From: Silvimonas sp. JCM 19000
Lineage (GTDB): Bacteria; Pseudomonadota; Gammaproteobacteria; Burkholderiales; Chitinibacteraceae
Assembly (NCBI GenBank): GCA_001313065.1
Contig: BBFD01000298.1
Span: 1-5,165, forward strand
DNA: 5,165 nucleotides
Direction: 5' to 3'
Each line of letters begins with the position of its first letter. The first letter of the stretch is position 1. Made by a program: the position numbers and the translations under genes. Positions 1-5,165 of the stretch are shown piece after piece. The notes beneath the pieces are model-generated. The model saw nothing but the letters and a program-made list of their open reading frames with translations, did no database searches and had not been told where the DNA came from.

Positions 1-1
1 C

Positions 2-70
2 CCTGCGCCCGCAGCCCAGCGCCAGCCAGCGCGTAGCTTTGATGATTTTGAGGACGATATTCCGTTCTGA
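2..70 (+). CDS. ssb: Single-stranded DNA-binding protein, C-terminal tail (partial)
   Basis: Only the last 22 codons are inside the window; the gene starts to the left. The reading frame is rich in Pro, Ala and Gln and then ends in SFDDFEDDIPF followed by TGA. This matches the bacterial SSB layout of a disordered linker followed by an acidic tip ending in D-D-I-P-F. That tip is the docking site for SSB partners such as RecQ, PriA, exonuclease I and the chi subunit of DNA polymerase III. The N-terminal OB fold that binds DNA is not visible. No frameshift is seen, and a hairpin terminator follows 28 bases after the stop. The identification rests on this very characteristic tail alone. Confidence 0.88.
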   Translation, partial: PAPAAQRQPARSFDDFEDDIPF

Positions 71-98
71 TCAAACCAGGCGCCGTCCGGCCTGACTC

Positions 99-140
99 CA
101 ATGGCTCGCATTGCATGCGAGCCATTGCTTTGCACGTTTT
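99..140 (+). terminator. Rho-independent terminator of ssb
   Basis: A perfect 12-bp inverted repeat (99-110 pairing with 116-127) has a 5-base loop TTGCA. It is followed by CTTTGCACGTTTT, a broken T tract ending at 140. It lies just after the ssb stop codon. The imperfect T tract makes its strength uncertain. Confidence 0.7.
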
Positions 141-334
141 CTAGTGGACCGGTCTGGTGAATACGGGCTGCGCCTGATTTCGCGCAAAGACCGGCCCAGC
201 TTGGCGTTGCTACGCTAGCAAACCAAAAAAAACCCATGCCGTCATCGCTGCGCGTCAGTACGTGCATGCGTCGCCATTCCAGGCGGCTGCGCCCCGCCTG
301 GCGCACCTGCAATCAATCGAACCAAGGATCCTTC
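141..334 (+). other. Intergenic and leader region upstream of xenA
   Basis: No gene could be supported in these 194 bases. An ATG at 236 is in frame with xenA but has no ribosome binding site and would add 33 residues absent from the family. There is an 8-base palindrome GACCGGTC near 148-155, an A8 run near 224-231 and a perfect hairpin at 279-301. I could not pick a convincing sigma-70 promoter. The region ends with the xenA Shine-Dalgarno AAGGA at 324-328, six bases before the ATG at 335. Confidence 0.5.
279..301 (+). repeat. Perfect 8-bp hairpin in the xenA leader
   Basis: CCAGGCGG (279-286) pairs with CCGCCTGG (294-301) around a 7-base loop. It ends 22 bases before the xenA Shine-Dalgarno. 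No T tract follows, so it is not a terminator. It could be an operator or a structured part of the leader RNA, but nothing in the sequence decides between these. Confidence 0.4.
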
Positions 335-1449
335 ATGTCCGCGCTGTTTACGCCGTTCACGCTCAAAGATGTCACCCTGCGCAACCGCATTGCCATCCCG
401 CCGATGTGCCAGTACAGCGCCGTCGATGGCTTTACCAACGACTGGCACTGGGCGCATTACGCCGGTATGGCGCGGGGTGGTGCCGGTCTGGTGATCGTCG
501 AGGCAACCGGCGTGTCGCCCGAAGGTCGCATTACCCCGGGCTGCACCGGCTTGTGGAGCGATCAGCATATCGAAGGCATGGCGCGCGTTGCCGCCAGCAT
601 CAAGCAAGCGGGCGCGGTGCCGGGCATCCAGATTGGCCACGCCGGGCGCAAAGCCAGTGCCAACAAGCCGTGGGAAGGCGACGATCATATTGCCGAGGGT
701 GACCCGCGCGGCTGGGATACGCTGGCGCCGTCGGCCATTGCATTTGGTGGCGGTCTGCCCAAGGTGCCGCAAGCGATGACGCGGGACGACATTGCGCGCG
801 TCACGGCCGACTTTGTCTCCGCCGCACGCCGCGCTCGCGATGCGGCTTTGAATGGCTGGAACTGCACTTCGCCCACGGCTATCTGGCGCAGAGTTTCTTC
901 TCGGCGCACAGCAATCAGCGCACCGATGAATATGGCGGCAGCGCTGAAAATCGTGGTCGCTTTCTGCTGGAAACGCTGGCGGCCGTGCGCGAAGTCTGGC
1001 CACAGCATCTGCCTTTGACCGCACGTTTCGGCGTCATCGAATATGACGGCGCTGACGCGCAAACGCTGGCCGAGTCGATCGAACTGGTGCGCAAAATGCG
1101 CGCTGCCGGCCTCGACATGCTCAACGTCAGCGTCAACTTCGTCATTCCCGATACGCAAATTCCGTGGGGCACGCCCGCCTTTCTTGCGCCGATTGCCGAA
1201 CGCGTGCGTAACGAAACCGGTTTGCCGGTGGCGTCGTCATGGAGCATGGACGATCCGCACACGGCACAACGGCTGATCGCCGATCAGCATATGGATCTGG
1301 TCATGATCGGCCGCGCCCATCTGGCTAATCCGCATTACGCCTATGAATTAGCGCAAGTGCTCAAGCAGGACCGTGCCGATTGGGTACTACCCGCGCCCTA
1401 TGCGCATTGGCTGTCACGCTATAACGGCCCGGGCAAGGTCCAGCAATAA
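335..1449 (+). CDS. xenA: Old Yellow Enzyme family NADH:flavin oxidoreductase (xenobiotic reductase XenA-like), one frameshift
   Basis: This is an FMN-dependent TIM-barrel ene-reductase, cytosolic, which uses NAD(P)H to reduce activated C=C bonds of enones, quinones and nitro compounds. ATG 335 is chosen because AAGGA lies six bases upstream and the family begins at this point. Visible features are the PPMCQYS motif with Cys25 and Tyr27 (flavin tuning and substrate site), IGHAGRKAS around residues 100-108, the H-F-A-H-G-Y motif (His178, His181, Tyr183 after correction), the [10 protein letters not shown] motif, Arg231, Trp303, and [11 protein letters not shown] near the C terminus for FMN phosphate binding. 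These positions agree with my memory of Pseudomonas XenA. One base, a G of an expected GCGGGC, is missing near 842-846. The reading frame changes there. Restoring it gives 371 residues, close to the family's roughly 360. Its 3' end overlaps hip by 36 bases. Confidence 0.9.
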
Positions 1450-1761
1450 ACGGCGTTCAGGCACGTACTGATCGCACCAACCCGCCCCGGCCACCTGTTT
1501 GCCCTTGATCAAGCTACAGGCGCCGCTGGCCGAATTGGCGGGCGGGTTGTACAGCTCACAGGTATCGCAGCGCTGGCCCGCGGCGTAGGTCGGATTGCTG
1601 GCTTTGTCCACTTTGCTGGCGTCGGCCACGTAGTGCAGTTTGATAGCTCGGGGTCCGACTCCGTCAGCAGCGGGTCGTCGGCCCGTGCAGTGCGCGCCAG
1701 CAGCAGGGCCAGGCTGGCGGCTGGCAGGGTTTGCAGCAAAAAAAGTGCGACGTGTAGGCAT
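1414..1761 (-). CDS. hip: High-potential iron-sulfur protein (HiPIP) precursor, two compensating frameshifts
   Basis: This is a small periplasmic [4Fe-4S] electron carrier. The start at 1761 is supported by GGAG at 1768-1771, six bases upstream. After correction the N terminus reads M-P-T-R-R-T-F-L-L-Q, a twin-arginine signal, followed by a hydrophobic stretch and an A-R-A cleavage site near residue 27. The mature part has the family's Tyr in H-Y-V-A-D-A-S and four cluster cysteines: Cys65 and Cys68 (CDTC), Cys82 (GAC) and Cys96 (GWC). Spacing is 2, 13 and 13, as expected for HiPIP. Two shifts cancel each other: the A7 run at 1738-1744 is one base too long, and one base is missing near 1647. 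The tail after the last Cys is 19 residues, longer than usual, and overlaps xenA, so a third hidden shift near the end is possible. Family identity is firm; the exact C terminus is not. Confidence 0.85.
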   Translation of the reverse strand: MPTRRTFFAANPASRQPGPAAGAHCTGRRPAADGVGPRAIKLHYVADASKVDKASNPTYAAGQRCDTCELYNPPANSASGACSLIKGKQVAGAGWCDQYVPERRLLLDLARAVIA

Positions 1762-1791
1762 AACAAGCTCCGCGAATGAGTGCTGATCTAA

Positions 1792-1843
1792 CGCACCAGG
1801 CCGCGCCGCGCCGACCGCCGCTGCTGGAACGGCGCTCGGTGCG
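1792..1843 (-). repeat. GC-rich nested inverted repeat between the mocR-like gene and hip
   Basis: Read on the minus strand, CGCACC at 1838-1843 pairs with GGTGCG at 1792-1797. Inside it GCGCCG (1830-1835) pairs with CGGCGC (1808-1813). The structure starts directly after the stop codon of the mocR-like gene and ends about 31 bases before the hip start codon. No T tract follows, so a classical terminator is unlikely. It could weaken read-through or protect an mRNA end. Confidence 0.35.
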
Positions 1844-3306
1844 CTATACCGCCATCTGTTCGCGGATCAAACGGCCGAGGGTTGCGATTTCGCGCTCGGT
1901 TTCGGGCCGGAAGCGATGACCCGCGTTCAGCCGCATGCAGTTTGCAAAACTGGCATCCAGGCTGAACAAACGCCCCGGCGCAAAGCGGATGTGTTGATCG
2001 AGTGCGCGCCGCTGCAACTCGGAGCTGTCCATCCCATGCGGCAATTCCACCCAGATCAGAATGCCGCCCGGTGCAGCCGCCATGCGCGTCTCGGCCGGAA
2101 AATGCGCTTCCACCGCCGCACGATGCGCCGCAGTGTAATCCGCCATGGTCCGGCGCAAGCGGCGCAAATACGGTTCGAACTGGCCGCTGGCCATAAACGT
2201 GGCCAGGGTGCGCTGGAACAACAAAGGCGGCGGCTCGCCTTTGGCCATCAAGCATATTCAAAGGCGTAGCGCTGATTACCGGTAACGGCAAAGCCACCGA
2301 AATGCCCGGCCCCACCAGAAACCCCAGGTCGCGCAGTAATACACATTGCCGGTCTGATCAAACGCCTTGAACGGCAGCGGCCGCGCCTTGCCGTAATACA
2401 GCTCGCCCACGCTATCGTCTTCAATCAAGGGCACGCCATGTTGCGCCAGCAGATCCACCGTACGCCGCTTGGCCGCATCGCTCATCAAGCTGCCGGTGGG
2501 ATTGGGGAAGTTGGCAGTCAGCACACAGGCTGCGATTTTTTTCCCGGCGCAAGGCAAACGCCAGCGCGTCCACCGACAGCCCATCGACCGGATGCGCCGG
2601 GATTTCCAGCACTTGCACGCCCAGCGTGTCCAGCAAATTCAGCAAGGCCATATGGCTGGGCGACTGGATGGCCACCACGTCACCCGGCTTGGTAAACAGC
2701 CGCAAAAAAGGTATGCACCGCTTCGGTTTCGCCATGCGTGATCAGCACTTCATCTGCGTCCCAATGGCAGCCCAGTTGTACCGCTCGCCGCGCCAGTTGT
2801 TCACGCAACGCGCTGGACCCTCCACAGACAGACGCCCGCGCCAGGATGCCGGGGTCGCGCCGCGCCTGCAGCGTCATGATGCGTTGCAGGGCCACGCCCG
2901 GATAACAATCGGGATCAATCAAGGCGCGGCACAAACGATCATCGTGATCGCTGCGATGAAATTCGCGCATCAGCGCCCGCTGTGACGACAGCGCCACCGG
3001 CAATGGGCGGGTAATGGTCGGTGCGGTCTGATGAGGAAAGCGCAGATGATGGTCAGGCCGTCGCACATAGAAACCGGAACGCGGGCGGGCTTCCACCAGT
3101 CCGGCGTCTTCCAGCAAATGCAGGGCGTGAGTCACGGTGGCCGGGCTGGCCCGAAACGTGCGACACAGCGCGCGCACCGAAGGCAACTTTTCGCCCGGGC
3201 TAAGCTGGCGTGTTTCGATATCCAGTTGCAGGCGCGCGGCCAGCTCGCTATAGCGGGTTGCACCATTGCGGGGCGCGGCGTCGGCCGTGTAAGGGTCTGT
3301 TTCCAT
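1844..3306 (-). CDS. MocR-type transcriptional regulator: GntR winged helix fused to a class I aminotransferase-like domain; five frameshifts
   Basis: After correction the protein has 487 residues. Residues 18-83 form a GntR-type winged helix (GEKLPSVRALCRTF, then SPATVTHALHLLEDAGLV and SGFYVRR). A linker leads to a fold-type I aminotransferase-like domain from about 110 to 485, the usual size for MocR/PdxR/GabR-like regulators. Conserved fold motifs are T-H-G-E-T-E-A (190-196), the N-F-P-N-P-T-G loop (265-271), L-I-E-D-D (293-297), GGILIWVELP (414-423) and M-R-L-N with Arg459. At the PLP-lysine position (usually F-S-K-T) the sequence gives W-G-F-L, and the usual Tyr after E-D-D-x is Val299. 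The frameshifts are an extra base in the A6 run at 2704-2709, an extra base in the T7 run at 2536-2542, and missing bases near 2310-2328, 2294 and 2252. No clear Shine-Dalgarno precedes 3306. Family confidence is high; catalytic or ligand status is open. Confidence 0.85.
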
Positions 3307-3443
3307 AGGCGGATAGGCACAGATTTGGCAGTGGGCAGAACTGATACTATCCAGCTTTTTTTATGCTGCGTCTATGGCCTGCCAAACGCTTTCATCACAA
3401 TGACAACATCATTGGACGAAGGCGCTAGCTGGAGGTTTTGAGC
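3307..3443. promoter_or_regulatory. Divergent intergenic region with candidate operator
   Basis: These 137 bases separate the mocR-like gene (-) from the small gene (+), the arrangement in which MocR/GntR regulators often control both sides. A perfect 6-bp inverted repeat with a 5-base spacer, CAATGA-CAACA-TCATTG, lies at 3398-3414, 30 bases before the small gene's start. An AT-rich stretch occurs at 3343-3364, including ATACTA, which reads TAGTAT on the minus strand, and a T7 run near 3356-3362. These could hold -10 elements for either strand, but I found no well-spaced -35 partner. Operator function is inferred from position and symmetry only. Confidence 0.4.
3431..3435 (+). promoter_or_regulatory. 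Strong Shine-Dalgarno GGAGG for the small gene
   Basis: GGAGG is followed after eight bases by ATG 3444. It is one of the best ribosome binding sites in the window and argues that translation starts at 3444. The internal ATG 3482 has only pyrimidine-rich sequence in front of it. Confidence 0.65.
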
Positions 3444-3649
3444 ATGCATATCCCCGCTGCAACCGTGCAAATCTGCCCCACATGTGGCGCGCGCCTCGTC
3501 TGTTCGTTCGTCTGCTGAATACACTGCGCCAGCTGCGCAACACGCACGCCGAGCAGGCGCTGAGCGAAGATCAGTTCAGCGAAGCGCGCGCGCTGGATGA
3601 AGATCTGCAGCATCGTCGTGGCCAGGTGCACGACCGCCATTTCTTCTAG
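3444..3649 (+). CDS. Small conserved-looking protein of unknown function (about 55-68 residues), probable frameshift
   Basis: I do not recognise this gene. The frame ending at TAG 3647-3649 encodes a basic, Leu/Arg-rich helix (MWRAPRLFVRLLNTLRQLRN from 3482) followed by an acidic and Gln-rich segment with QALSEDQFSEARALDEDL and a His/Arg-rich end closing with DRHFF. No signal peptide or membrane segment is evident. The only ATG with a good Shine-Dalgarno is 3444, but its frame stops at 3518 after 24 residues with four Cys. One missing A in the AAA at 3469-3471 would join the two frames into a 68-residue protein. Otherwise the gene may start at ATG 3482 (55 residues). Codon use of the longer frame resembles its neighbours, and a strong terminator follows 20 bases after the stop, both supporting a real gene. 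It faces the mocR-like regulator and may be its target. Confidence 0.6.
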
Positions 3650-3669
3650 CTGCCCCGGCGATACGCTGC

Positions 3670-3704
3670 CGCCGTCCTGCCTGGTGCATAACGGCGTTTT
3701 TTTT
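3670..3704 (+). terminator. Rho-independent terminator of the small gene
   Basis: CGCCGT (3670-3675) pairs with ACGGCG (3691-3696), and TGC/GCA (3678-3680 with 3686-3688) extends the stem inside. A T8 run follows directly at 3697-3704. It lies 20 bases after the small gene's stop codon. Confidence 0.75.
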
Positions 3705-3705
3705 C

Positions 3706-3731
3706 ATGCCCTGGCCTGAGGCATTTTTTTT
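3706..3731 (+). terminator. Second, weaker terminator-like hairpin
   Basis: ATGCC (3706-3710) pairs with GGCAT (3720-3724) around a 9-base loop, followed by a T8 run that shares its first T with the stem (3724-3731). The short stem makes it weaker than its neighbours; it may act as a back-up. Confidence 0.45.
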
Positions 3732-3748
3732 GGTCCGGGCTGCGGCAC

Positions 3749-3790
3749 AAAAAAAACGGCCAGGAACACGCGTTCCTGGCCGTTTTTTTT
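3749..3790. terminator. Bidirectional Rho-independent terminator
   Basis: A perfect 19-bp inverted repeat (3749-3767 with 3772-3790) with a 4-base loop ACGC. The stem consists of an A8 run, CGGCCAGGAAC and its complement ending in T8, so it presents a U tract to RNA polymerase from either side. It ends ibpA transcripts coming from the right (34 bases after the ibpA stop) and catches read-through from the left. Confidence 0.92.
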
Positions 3791-3823
3791 ATTGCAACAG
3801 ATCAGCGCCAAACCGGGCGCGAA

Positions 3824-4279
3824 TCAGGCAGCCTGACGTTCCAGCAGCGTCACATTGTCGCCGCCGCCGATGGCGATCTTGCGCGGCTTGAAGGCTTCGG
3901 GCACTTCACGCTTCAGTTCGATATTGAGCAAACCGTTTTCCAGCGAGGCGCCAACAACGCGCACATGATCGGCCAGGCGGAAGCTATGCTCAAAGTCGCG
4001 GGCGGCGATGCCGTTATGCAGATAGGTGGGGCGGTTTTCCGGGCGTTGTTTCTTGCCGGTTACCTTGAGGGTGTCGCGCACCAGTTCGATGTCCAGGTCT
4101 TGTTCGCCAAAACCGGCCACGGCCATGGTGATGCGGTATTCGTCTTCAGCCACCAGTTCGATGTTGTAGGGGGGATAGCTGGGAGTGCCGTCGTTGCGCA
4201 GCGCTTCGTCAAACAATTGGGCGACGCGATCAAAGCCGATGGCGGAGCGGTACAGCGGAGCAAAATCAAAAGCACGCAT
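3824..4279 (-). CDS. ibpA: Small heat-shock protein IbpA (Hsp20 / alpha-crystallin family)
   Basis: This is an ATP-independent cytoplasmic holdase that binds unfolding proteins during heat stress and hands them to DnaK/ClpB. The 151-residue frame is intact. The N terminus MRAFDFAPLYRSAIGFDRVA is the class A IbpA signature. The alpha-crystallin domain runs from about residue 38 to 130 (PPYNIELVAEDEYRITMAVAGF, then the G-x-L motif in ASLENGLLNIELKREVPEA). The C-terminal tail carries KPRKIAI, the I-x-I motif that drives oligomer assembly. It is somewhat longer than E. coli IbpA (137 residues), mainly through a longer tail ending in GGGDNVTLLERQAA. The gene stands alone, with a bidirectional terminator after it and a heat-responsive leader before it. 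The ribosome binding site AGGA is buried in the leader hairpin. Confidence in the family is very high. Confidence 0.96.
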   Translation of the reverse strand: MRAFDFAPLYRSAIGFDRVAQLFDEALRNDGTPSYPPYNIELVAEDEYRITMAVAGFGEQDLDIELVRDTLKVTGKKQRPENRPTYLHNGIAARDFEHSFRLADHVRVVGASLENGLLNIELKREVPEAFKPRKIAIGGGDNVTLLERQAA

Positions 4280-4283
4280 GGTT

Positions 4284-4347
4284 CATATCCTCGTAGATTC
4301 AAGCAATATGGGTTGGGCGGGTCTCACCGTGAGCCCCCGCTGCAAAC
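4284..4347 (-). promoter_or_regulatory. ROSE-type RNA thermometer in the ibpA 5' untranslated region
   Basis: On the minus strand the bases just before the start codon form a hairpin in which CATATTGCTTG (4310-4300) pairs with CGAGGATATG (4293-4284) around a 6-base loop. The Shine-Dalgarno AGGA is paired with TTGCT, leaving one unpaired G. This is the hallmark U-U/C-G-C-U against AGGA arrangement of ROSE elements. A second GC-rich hairpin lies upstream (GCGGG 4340-4336 with CCCGC 4321-4317, with CTCA/TGAG inside). At low temperature the ribosome site would be masked; heat would open it. The pairing is seen directly; the function follows from known ROSE elements before ibpA-type genes. Confidence 0.82.
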
Positions 4348-4352
4348 AAAAA

Positions 4353-4380
4353 AAATAGGCCCCATCAAGCGGGTTTCAAG
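4353..4380 (-). promoter_or_regulatory. Sigma-32-like heat-shock promoter of ibpA
   Basis: On the minus strand CTTGAAA at 4380-4374 matches the sigma-32 -35 consensus exactly. After 12 bases comes GGCCTATTT (4361-4353), a fair fit to the -10 consensus CCCCATnT. Transcription would start near 4348-4340, giving a leader of about 60-70 bases that contains the thermometer hairpins. The -35 is convincing; the -10 is only approximate. Confidence 0.65.
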
Positions 4381-4585
4381 CGCGGCCAGGCTGGTGATTT
4401 TTTGCAATTTGAAATCGCGCCATGCGGCCTTATTTGTTAGCGCCCCGCGTCCTGCCAGGTGCCTTCCCCGGCTACGCTCGCAGCCCATTGCGGGCGGCCC
4501 GTCCTGCCCTCCGCCGGGCAATTGCACAGAATCGTTTAAAACCAACTAAAACCAGAGAGTTGCGGCACATTGATCAAAGGAACCC
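4381..4585 (+). promoter_or_regulatory. Upstream region of the sensor gene, with weak promoter and direct repeat
   Basis: No gene is supported between the ibpA promoter and the sensor start. A possible sigma-70 promoter is TTGCAC at 4522-4527 with a weak -10 such as ACTAAA at 4545-4550 (17-base spacing). Overlapping it is a direct repeat TAAAACCA at 4537-4544 and 4547-4554, a 10-base period. A GC-rich imperfect inverted repeat (GCCCG 4497-4501, CGGGC 4515-4519) lies just upstream. All of these are tentative. Confidence 0.3.
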
Positions 4586-5165
4586 ATGTTGCATATGCAC
4601 CGGCTCTGGCCGCGCAAGGTCGGGACGAAACTGTTGGCGGTCATGCTGGTGGGGCTGGGCTTGTCGCTGACGCTAGCGCTGCTGGCCATCTGGATGGTGT
4701 CGCGCGATGCCACGGAGTCTTCGCATGTACTCGCCATCCACGCCGCGGAGAACATGGCCTTGCAAGTGACGGCGCAAATGGGCGAGCACGATTTTCTTGA
4801 TCCGTTGCCGCCGTTTGCGCGTTACAACATTCAGCGCACGCTCGACTATGCCAATCGCCTTAAAGGCCGGGACGCCGAGATTTTTTTGATAACAATCTCA
4901 TGATTGTGGCCGACACCGACCACGCCGATCTGGGTCGGCACGAGCCCGAAGAATGGCGGGCCGTGCTGAGCGCCATGCTGCATGATCGGCAACCCCGCTT
5001 TTTTGAAGAAAAAAAAGCGGGCCATGACCACGAGCGGCGCTTGCTGGCCGCCGTTGTTTTGCGCAACCCGGCTGGCGAGCAAGTCGGCGGCGTCATCATG
5101 GATTACACCGACCTGGCCGATGAGCTCGCAGCCACCGCGCGCCATTCCATCCTGGTTTTGCTGGG
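4586..5165 (+). CDS. Membrane-anchored sensor protein, N-terminal part (partial, one frameshift)
   Basis: The gene runs off the right edge; about 193 residues are visible. The start at 4586 is supported by AAAGGA at 4576-4581, four bases upstream. A short basic N terminus (HRLWPRKVGTK) is followed by one membrane segment at about residues 16-38, then an extracytoplasmic region of about 145 residues, and the start of a second membrane segment (SILVLLG) at the edge. This topology is typical of the input half of sensor histidine kinases, diguanylate cyclases or chemoreceptors; the output domain is not in the window, so I cannot choose. The periplasmic part contains ENMALQVTAQMGEHDFLDPL, a conserved-looking FFDNNLMIVADTD segment and ending GVIMDYTDLADELAATARHS, reminiscent of a PAS/Cache-like fold. 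One T is missing from the run at 4881-4887; restoring it joins the two frames. Confidence 0.7.

Noticed and set aside
236..334. Upstream ATG 236 as start of xenA
   Set aside because: It has no ribosome binding site and would add 33 residues not found in the family, while ATG 335 has AAGGA at good spacing and matches the family N terminus.
242..1024. Long 260-codon open frame on the minus strand opposite xenA
   Set aside because: It is antisense to a clear XenA coding frame, has Arg/Ala-rich composition typical of shadow frames in GC-rich DNA, and shows no recognisable motif.
335..1449. xenA as a true pseudogene
   Set aside because: Only one base is missing, no in-frame stop codons have built up in the restored frame and all catalytic residues remain. 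The same kind of indel occurs in most neighbours, so a sequence error is the simpler reading.
3425..3640. 71-codon frame on the minus strand opposite the small gene
   Set aside because: It lacks a convincing ribosome site and its codon use is poor. The plus-strand frame has GGAGG, better codons and a matching terminator.
3706..3891. 61-codon plus-strand frame through the terminator region
   Set aside because: It reads through hairpins and T8/A8 runs and into the ibpA antisense strand; not a plausible gene.
4324..4545. 73-codon minus-strand frame upstream of ibpA
   Set aside because: It overlaps the ibpA promoter and leader, has low-complexity composition and no family resemblance.
3965..4549. 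194-codon plus-strand frame across ibpA and its leader
   Set aside because: It is antisense to intact ibpA and crosses its promoter and thermometer; it is a shadow of the ibpA frame.
4422..4670. 82-codon plus-strand frame overlapping the sensor start
   Set aside because: It is Arg/Pro-rich and out of frame with the sensor gene, with no ribosome site; a GC-driven open frame.
1..5165. CRISPR array, insertion sequence, integron or phage elements
   Set aside because: No regularly spaced repeats, transposase or integrase motifs, or terminal inverted repeats were seen; the gene set is ordinary chromosomal.

Overview
The window looks like a chromosomal stretch from a GC-rich betaproteobacterium, perhaps of the Neisseriales/Chitinibacteraceae type. 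That placement is inferred from the protein families and codon use, not from a search. No mobile element, CRISPR array, tRNA or rRNA was seen. I found no clearly new multi-gene system. The two points I would follow up are a MocR-type regulator whose aminotransferase domain lacks the PLP-binding lysine, and the uncharacterised small protein encoded divergently from it.

Layout, left to right: the last 22 codons of ssb (+) with a terminator; a leader region; xenA (+), an Old Yellow Enzyme flavin reductase; hip (-), a Tat-exported high-potential iron-sulfur protein whose 3' end overlaps that of xenA; a GntR/MocR-type regulator (-); a 137-bp divergent intergenic region; a small unknown protein (+); a cluster of three terminator hairpins; ibpA (-), a small heat-shock protein with a ROSE-type RNA thermometer and a sigma-32-like promoter; and the start of a membrane-anchored sensor protein (+) that runs off the window.

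A dominant feature is the number of single-base frameshifts. xenA needs one correction, hip two, the mocR-like gene five, the sensor gene one and the small gene probably one. Most lie at short homopolymers. Each correction restores a full-length protein with conserved motifs, and the mocR-like gene then comes out at exactly 488 codons. I read this as mainly sequencing or assembly error rather than decay of several unrelated genes in a row. The genes are therefore given over their full extent as CDS, with the shift positions stated. ibpA and the ssb tail are intact.

Functionally the genes are mostly independent housekeeping or stress units. ibpA appears to be controlled by heat twice, once at transcription and once at translation. 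The mocR-like gene may control the divergent small gene, and it may share a transcript with hip.
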